Made by a program: the position numbers and the translations under genes
In this document: piece by piece, positions 14,754 through 64,000 of the stretch
Numbering within the stretch: position 1 is the stretch's first letter
Layout: the number at the start of each line of letters is the position of its first letter
NCBI GenBank assembly: GCA_038496675.1
Contig: CM076659.1
Span: 9,945,943-10,009,942, forward strand
DNA from: Rachycentron canadum
Lineage: Eukaryota; Chordata; Actinopteri; Carangiformes; Rachycentridae
Length of the DNA stretch: 64,000 nt
Reading direction: 5' to 3'
The notes under the pieces: generated by a model
Databases searched by the model: none
Told to the model about the DNA's origin: nothing
The model's input: the letters and a program-made list of their open reading frames with translations, nothing else

Positions 14754-15200
14754 CTGTCAAGACAAATTTATTTACAGAGCACATTTAAAAATAAGAGGCA
14801 AATTAAGTTGAATAAGAAAAATAATAATAATTACAAATTAATTAAATAAAACAAAAAACAAAAGGCTGCTAACCGTGACAGACTATTTAGAACAATTATA
14901 TCATTAAGTTAATAACTATGGGTTGTTCAGCTGGGATTTAAAGGTGCCTACAATGGGGATGATCTTACACAGAATTTTTCTATAGATCTTCAACACAACA
15001 AAAGAGACTGAAGATTATGGATTAAATTTGGTTTCAAAGGGAAACATAGCTGTGTTTTGGGAAGTAATGTTATGGGATCATATACAATGAGAATAGTATT
15101 GGGCCTAAAATACAGCCCTGTGGTGCACCACAGAATACAGTAGCAGAGGAAGATGAGGCATTTTTCATTGTAACTGACCTGATCCATGATTTTTTTTTTT
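14754..15200 (-). mobile_element. L2-like LINE remnant, internally deleted, 3' end retained
   Basis: Read on the minus strand from about 15195, a degenerate reverse-transcriptase frame gives SSSSATVFC then GAPQGCILGPILFSLYMIP, the RT motif usually GVPQGS(I/V)LGPLLFSLYM. After a deletion and frame change comes TQLCFPLKPN, matching (ADD)TQLY.PLKPN. Further on, TFKSQLNNP matches the C-terminal TFKSQLKTHLF. It ends in an AT-rich tail and AATGTGCTCTGTAAATAAAT before TTGTCTTGACA, like the 3' end of fish L2 elements. The YADD catalytic box is missing, so it is dead. L2 (Maui) clade is inferred from motifs. Confidence 0.8.
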
Positions 15201-15487
15201 TTTGAGCAGCTAATGTCCTGGCAAAATACCAATTTGAAAATACTTGGCTTTAGTTTCTAGCTATTTCTTATTGTAAGTTTTATAATGTATCTGTGCTGGA
15301 GCTTGTCAGCACATCACTTACATAATAATGGACAAGGCATTTTTAAACTAGTGCCAGTATGGCCTCAGTCAGCACAGTTGCAGTTCTCTACTTTTACAGC
15401 CTTAAACACACAAATGTTCAAACAGACCTTCAGTGGATAAAGAGAGGTATGGAGGCCAGAATGTCTCAGCTCTGTAAAACTGCTCTT

Positions 15488-15660
15488 CATTACCTCTGCC
15501 ACGGAGGTTTTCACCTATGTCTCTTTGTTGATTGATTGTCAGCAGAATTACACAAGTACTGATCTGATTTGCACCAAACTTGGCGGAGGGATGGGCCATA
15601 GAAGACCCTATAACATTTTTAGTAGAAATTCAGGAATTTGTAATCACTTTCCTTGACAAT
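15488..15660. repeat. dispersed repeat of the 'CCTCTGCCA(A/C)GGAGGT' type
   Basis: The block CATTACCTCTGCCACGGAGG, TTTTCACCTATGTCTCTTTG, TGATTGTCAGCAGAATTACA, CACCAAACTTGGCGGAGGGA and ATTCAGGAATTTGTAATCAC matches, in order, a family widespread in fish and other animal genomes. Its consensus reads ...CCTCCGCCAAGGAGGTTATGT...CAGGATTACG...AAACTTGG(T)GGA.... Class not assigned. Confidence 0.55.
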
Positions 15661-18464
15661 AACAATGCTGCATTTTTCAACATTTCAGTCTCGGAAAATA
15701 ATTTGTGGCTCTAATGAGTTACTATGTTTTATCACAAATATATTTAAGGCTTAACCACACATCCCTGAAGCCAAGTGTTTCCACCTGTGCTCCTTTCTCA
15801 TACCTCCCTCTCTTTCTCCACGCTCTTCTCTCTCCTTTCTCCTCCCTTCTCTGCTCCCCCTCATCCCTCCACAGTCACATGTTCTCAGTGAATAGAGTGT
15901 TGAGTGGGTTTCACCAGCTGGTGCCTTTGCCCGTCACATAAATAGTGTTAAAAACAAATGTGTGAGAGTGTGTGTGTGCCTGTCTTTGCCAAATACTTGA
16001 GTGGAGTGTCAGTGTCACATCTGCCCTCCAACATTCCTCTGTGCCTTTGTGCTCATATGGCAGCCTACACAGACTGATGCATCCCTTTCCAAATCTGTAT
16101 AAAATCATTATGTTGTCTCTGGGAGACACACACTTGCACACTGTGAGACACAGTGCATTTTTTCTTATTCATTACAACCTTAATATGCTGATCATGGTTT
16201 GAATTGAGTTTAAAAAAAGGGGGGAGGGGGGGGAGCAGACAAAAACAGGAAAGCAGTTGAGGTTAATCGATAGTAAGTTTGATTTATATATTTATCCTCC
16301 TGTTGACCTGCCAAAAAAGCCAGAGATTTCAAGGCTGGTTGATGATGTCTCCAGCAGTCTTTTTATGGTCAGGGTAGGTCATAGGCCTCCAGGGTCTCCA
16401 TCCTAATGATGGATCCAATTACTCAGACAGCTTGCAGATCTGGAGCTTCTCTGACATGTCAGTGGTACACCAGGTCTGCTGCTCCTTAACCCATCTTTCT
16501 GCTTGTCAGTTTGACCTGTCTCTACCAGCATGTTCCTCCATGTCTACAGCCCTCCCTGTGCTTTTTTTTTGTCACTTCTCAGATACATTGTAAGACTGAC
16601 ACCATTTTTGCTCCTTGCATTAAAACATAATTCTGAACTGCTGGCATTTGATCGAAGTCTCAATTAGCATGCCAGTGCTAAATACAAAAGCTTTTGTCAT
16701 TTGATAATTGCTGCCAAACGGGGGGATTGCTGTATGAGGTGTTATGTTCAATGTCTGTGTTGTTTCGTGGTAATAATCGCTAATGGACCACAGGCTGCAT
16801 TTGGCCCTGCTCAGTTCACACCCTGGACATCTTCGTGGCGATGACTCAGACTCCTGGATGGAAACATTTGGGGAAAAAATAAACATGTACAAAAACACAT
16901 GCATACTCTGAGAACATGCAGCTGAGTCTTGGCGCAAATCCTAGATGTGGCTAAAACAACATGCAGACCTCCCTATCACTATCTTTCTTCCACTTCTTCT
17001 TATCACCTCTTTCCTGCACTTTATAGAACATCTTAATTTCCCAGACAGTCATCTTATCCTGACAATGTCTTGATGTGACCACTTGTTAGTGTCTGACTAG
17101 TTCTTTTTCTGGCCTGGTTGGTGCTGACCAGTCATTCTCTAGATCATCTGAAAATCTGTCATATATCTTCTGAGTATCTGACATGCTCTACCTCACCCAG
17201 TGTCAAATCTTAAGGAGTTTGGACTATGTAAAGCTCCTCTGAAGAGAGATTGATCCCTGAGTGATAGCTAATGCTCTGACAAATGAGCAATGGTCCAAAT
17301 AACAAGTTTAAAGCTTATTTATCAGAAGTTGAAAAATATTTGCTGCTGAGTGCATTCACGCTCAAAAATGAATAGTTGATTCAAAGGCAGCATTGAAAAT
17401 AATTAGTTAATAATTGTTCTGTGACCTTTAGTCCCTCAAATCCTTCTCACCTTCCTATTTGTTCTTGGTGCCTTTTCTCAGAATTGAGGGATTCAGAGGT
17501 CCTTAAGTGTTTCGTGGTTACGTCAGGGCTCTTTTCACTGTCCAGAACAGCTCTCGGTCAAACGCTCAACCGTACTTTGACCCCTCCATGTGACTTCTAA
17601 ATGAGCACGAGAGCGCAGAGCCTGCTGTAGGAGAGCGGGAGTGTTTAGAGGGAGCATCTGCCTGATGTTTGATTGATTTCCTCTCTGACCTGAAGAACAG
17701 ACAGGTGTGTATGTGTATGTTTACGTGTGTATTAGTGTGAATGTGTGTATGCACCTGCCACTTAGACCACGAGAAAAATCCATGGAGTCTGGGGGTTGCT
17801 GTGGTAACAGTAATCACTTTGAATTCAGCATCAGGGAGAAAGAGAGAAGATAAAGGTGGAGTGGCAACAGTTTAATAAGGTAATATGGAACTTGTAGAGG
17901 GGAAAAACAATGAAAATATGTCTACAGGGAAAATTTGGTTTGTGTGTGTGTGTTTCCTTGTTTAGTGACTCTGAAAGTGTTGACATTAAGTGAGACACAG
18001 ATTAGAGGCAGAATTTAAAGGATGACGGCAGAAAGGCTTTACATAAATACCTATTTCTCAATCCGAAAGGATTTAAAAGCTCCTCCTCTCCCTCTTTTCC
18101 CTTCTTCTCTCTTCTCCTTTCCTGCTGGCAGATAGTAATCCATCTATCGACTTTGAGTGAAAGCTGGTATTTGTCCAACAACCTCTTTCTCCTGTCAAGC
18201 TTTTTCTCTTTAAATTTCACCACACTGGGGAAGGGGGGAAATATATCAATTATGCATTCCCCTTTTTGCCCCATCTCCACCTCCATTTCTGTCTCTTCGT
18301 GTACCTTCACTTTTCCTTTTTGCTTCTCCTCGCCATCCTCTGTATTATGAATACCATTAATGAGCAGGCAGGAGACAGAGACGGAGAAGGACGGTGTGCG
18401 ATGCTAATTAATGGGTTTGCTTTGTTTCCTCTGTCACTTTACTCAACCTCCTGCTGGCTCAAAT

Positions 18465-18465
<1 letters not shown>
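15661..18465. other. non-coding DNA upstream of first exon 19082
   Basis: CT-rich tracts (15790-15875 and 18080-18125), a G-rich patch at 16218-16235 and unique sequence. No coding signal recognised. An acceptor-like CCTCCACAG at about 15874 has no exon-like sequence after it. Confidence 0.6.

Positions 18466-18509
<44 letters not shown>
18466..18509. repeat. CA microsatellite
   Basis: About 22 CA units, some 570 bases upstream of the first exon at 19082. It borders the candidate promoter. Confidence 0.97.
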
Positions 18510-18513
<4 letters not shown>

Positions 18514-18519
18514 GGCTGT

Positions 18520-19081
18520 CTTCTTTTTGAGCGGTGAGTGGAGGAAAAAAAAGAAGGGGGGCGGGGGGGGGGCATCAACAAGATGTGTGGAGTGCGCAAC
18601 TAGAGAAAAACCACCACCTGCCACTCAAGCCAGCCTCCTCGTAGTATACTGCTCTCTCACTCTCACACACACATACACACACACATCAACTCTCACATGA
18701 GCGTTGGTCCGTAATTTTCCGCCACACTCCCAGCCAATGACAAGCCAGAACAGGGTTTCAGAACGTGAGGGGGAGGAGACAGAGTGCGGCTGGCTGATTG
18801 ACAGCCAGCGCCCTACAGGTGGAGAGAAGAACAGAGAGAAAGGGAGAGGGGGGAGGACACCAGAGAGAGAAAAGAGAAGGGGTGAGTGAGGAGGAGAAAG
18901 GGAGGCAGCGGCAATCAGACTATTCATATACATACACACACGTACACACACACCTACTCACACACACTCACAGTGCTCTGTTCCTCCCCTCCCACCTTGA
19001 AAGCTTGCTTCCGCCAGCAGACTAGCTGACTAACACCACCATCACTGCCATCATCTCCACCTCCACCACAGCTGCACCAAG
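18520..19081 (+). promoter_or_regulatory. candidate promoter and 5' leader of first exon 19082
   Basis: The stretch before the basic N-terminal exon is GC-richer than its surroundings. It contains a CCAAT box (CAGCCAATGAC, 18731-18741), a purine-rich tract from about 18820 to 18905, and a leader ending CACCAAG before ATG. No TATA box is placed where expected, so a dispersed start is more likely. The promoter assignment is inference from position and composition. Confidence 0.45.
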
Positions 19082-62740
<43,659 letters not shown>

Positions 62741-62821
62741 GAATCTGGACCAGTTAGGACGCTGGTAACAGGGAGCTGAGTGTGTGTGAGTGTGTAAGAA
62801 GAATCAGGATTTAAAAGTTTG

Positions 62822-62895
62822 TGAATGCGCGTGTGCGTGTGTGTGTGCGTGTGTGTGCGTGCGTGCGTGCGTGTGTGCGTGCGTGTGTGTGTGTG
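62822..62895. repeat. TG/CG microsatellite in kcnip2 3' UTR
   Basis: GTGTGTGCGTGCGTG-type units starting 82 bases after the stop codon; alternating purine-pyrimidine DNA. It would be transcribed as a UG-rich stretch. Confidence 0.9.
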
Positions 62896-63367
62896 GTGTT
62901 TTCTTGGCTTGCAAGCTTGTGCTTGTGTCTCTGTTGAGAACTGAGTCCTGAGGGCACTGAGAGGCCCTCTCCCTCTTTCTGGACCCCCAGTGGCATTTCT
63001 CCAAGCAACAATGGAGCTTCCCCGACTCCCTTCCTCATCATGCAGAATCTTAGTTTTTTCCCAGAGACACAGAGGTAGAAGGCAATTGGCGGGCTCACGG
63101 GCACTCACCCAAGATTCCCCACTTGTTTTATCTAAACTTTTATTTATTATTATTATTGTTAATGGAGAAACTATCACAGCCTGTGATGGCTGAACTCAGT
63201 GGGAAGCAGTTGACGCCAAACCGTGACCTAAGATCACTTTTCCCCCTTTGCCAGTGATGGCTGAGATTTGGATTTGTGAATCTGATCATGCTGCTGTGCA
63301 TGTGGGTGACACCTCCCTGGAGCTGCAAGAGAGCTGATGACTCAGCCATGAAAATAGAAATTAATCT

Positions 63368-63383
63368 ACCACCATCTAGTGGA
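63368..63383 (-). promoter_or_regulatory. CTCF-like motif in 3' UTR
   Basis: On the minus strand the sequence reads CCACTAGATGGTGGTA, close to the vertebrate CTCF core CCA(C/G)(T/C)AG(A/G)(T/G)GGC apart from the final C. A single motif match is weak evidence. Confidence 0.25.
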
Positions 63384-63902
63384 CAAGAGAAAGAGAGACT
63401 TTCTGAGGGAACAACTGACAAATTGGACATCCAAGCGATCCTCTTTTACAGATGGGGGTTCAAACTTGTTGTTTTCCATGAGGAACTGATTTCAGTATCG
63501 CATGATGATGTCACTAATATCCAATTATGTATTTACAGAGATACTCCAAAGTCTGCTTGTCTGTCTGCTGTTCCTAGTCATTCACAGGTGCCTCACCCTT
63601 TGTGTATGTGTGTGTGCATGTGTAACAGAAAGAGATGTCATCCATCTTACCTATGTAAGACTCTAATGGGAGAACACCCACCTCCATTCATGGGATTTTG
63701 GTAGAATAATTTCCGGCCTTCCAAACTATTACAGGTCTAGCTGTAGGTGTCTATTGACTGTTGTACATTTTCTAGCATTCCCTGTGGTGTGATATTAGGC
63801 AGTACAACGTGGAGATTGCACTATGGTTGAGATGTTTCGACCATCCCAGCTTCTCTCAACACAGGACTGGCATACCACAGTCGTACTAGTCTATCAATGT
63901 AC

Positions 63903-63908
63903 ATTAAA
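63903..63908 (+). terminator. candidate polyadenylation signal ATTAAA
   Basis: ATTAAA is the commonest variant of the vertebrate poly(A) signal. It lies 1.16 kb after the stop codon and is followed by TTGTATTTGTG, a possible downstream GU-rich element. Confidence 0.45.
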
Positions 63909-64000
63909 GGGGAATTTATTAGATTGCAGATTGTATTTGTGAACTTCTTGTAATAAGAAATGTCATGTGGTTGTAGCAGGTTCTACCACATCAGAAAAAA

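Larger units (their letters stand above)
62741..63930 (+). other. kcnip2: kcnip2 3' UTR (end estimated)
   Basis: No further coding signal follows the stop. The region holds a TG/CG microsatellite at 62822-62895 and otherwise unique sequence. The first poly(A)-signal-like hexamer I see is ATTAAA at 63903-63908, followed by a T/G-rich stretch. That makes a 3' UTR of roughly 1.2 kb plausible; a canonical AATAAA is absent and the real end may be beyond the window. Confidence 0.6.

Noticed and set aside
15790..15880. Long pyrimidine tract and CCTCCACAG that look like a strong splice acceptor
   Set aside because: The following DNA shows no exon-like frame with a donor and no homology.

Overview
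This is a vertebrate nuclear window, almost certainly from a teleost fish. The one gene I can support is kcnip2 (Kv channel-interacting protein 2, KChIP2), on the + strand. It is split into small phased exons with GT-AG introns, plus one apparent GC-AG intron. The invariant core lies at 60893-62740: seven exons encoding the calcium-sensor domain with four EF-hands, ending ..LFDNVI. KChIP2 is assigned over its paralogues from core signatures such as DLNKDGCITKEE, PREHVESFFQ and MQLFDNVI.

Upstream of the core is an array of alternative first exons. All end in phase 1, so each can splice to the same core acceptor. Exon 19082-19169 encodes a basic, Cys-containing N-terminus. Exon 44058-44163 encodes a KIS-type transmembrane N-terminus. 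Exon 56655-56778 encodes a second membrane-spanning N-terminus. Exon 59343-59421 encodes a short basic/hydrophobic N-terminus that I do not recognise. A 99-nt in-frame cassette (60019-60117) carries the CC palmitoylation motif of classical long KChIP2 forms. A further, speculative first exon with a hydrophobic segment and a perfect phase-1 donor lies at 37441-37549. The N-terminus would decide how the Kv4 auxiliary subunit is anchored and how it affects Kv4 trafficking and inactivation, while the core supplies calcium sensing.

Layout: 1-18.5 kb is non-coding flank, or intron of a longer transcript. 18.5-60 kb is promoter and intron sequence around the alternative first exons. 60-62.7 kb is the core, and 62.7-64 kb is 3' UTR with an ATTAAA poly(A) signal candidate. 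The non-coding part is dense in CA/TG microsatellites, GA minisatellites and poly-A/T tracts. It also holds decayed transposons: an internally deleted L2-like LINE (minus, 14754-15200), another LINE reverse-transcriptase tail (plus, 20795-21060), a hAT-like MITE (51128-51430) and several dispersed repeats that I recognise as common in ray-finned fish genomes. There are two N gaps inside TG repeats and one single N. Directly after the second gap is a 17-base piece of the Tn5/Nextera mosaic end, an assembly contaminant. I found no tRNA, rRNA, CRISPR or other protein-coding gene, and no novel multi-gene system.
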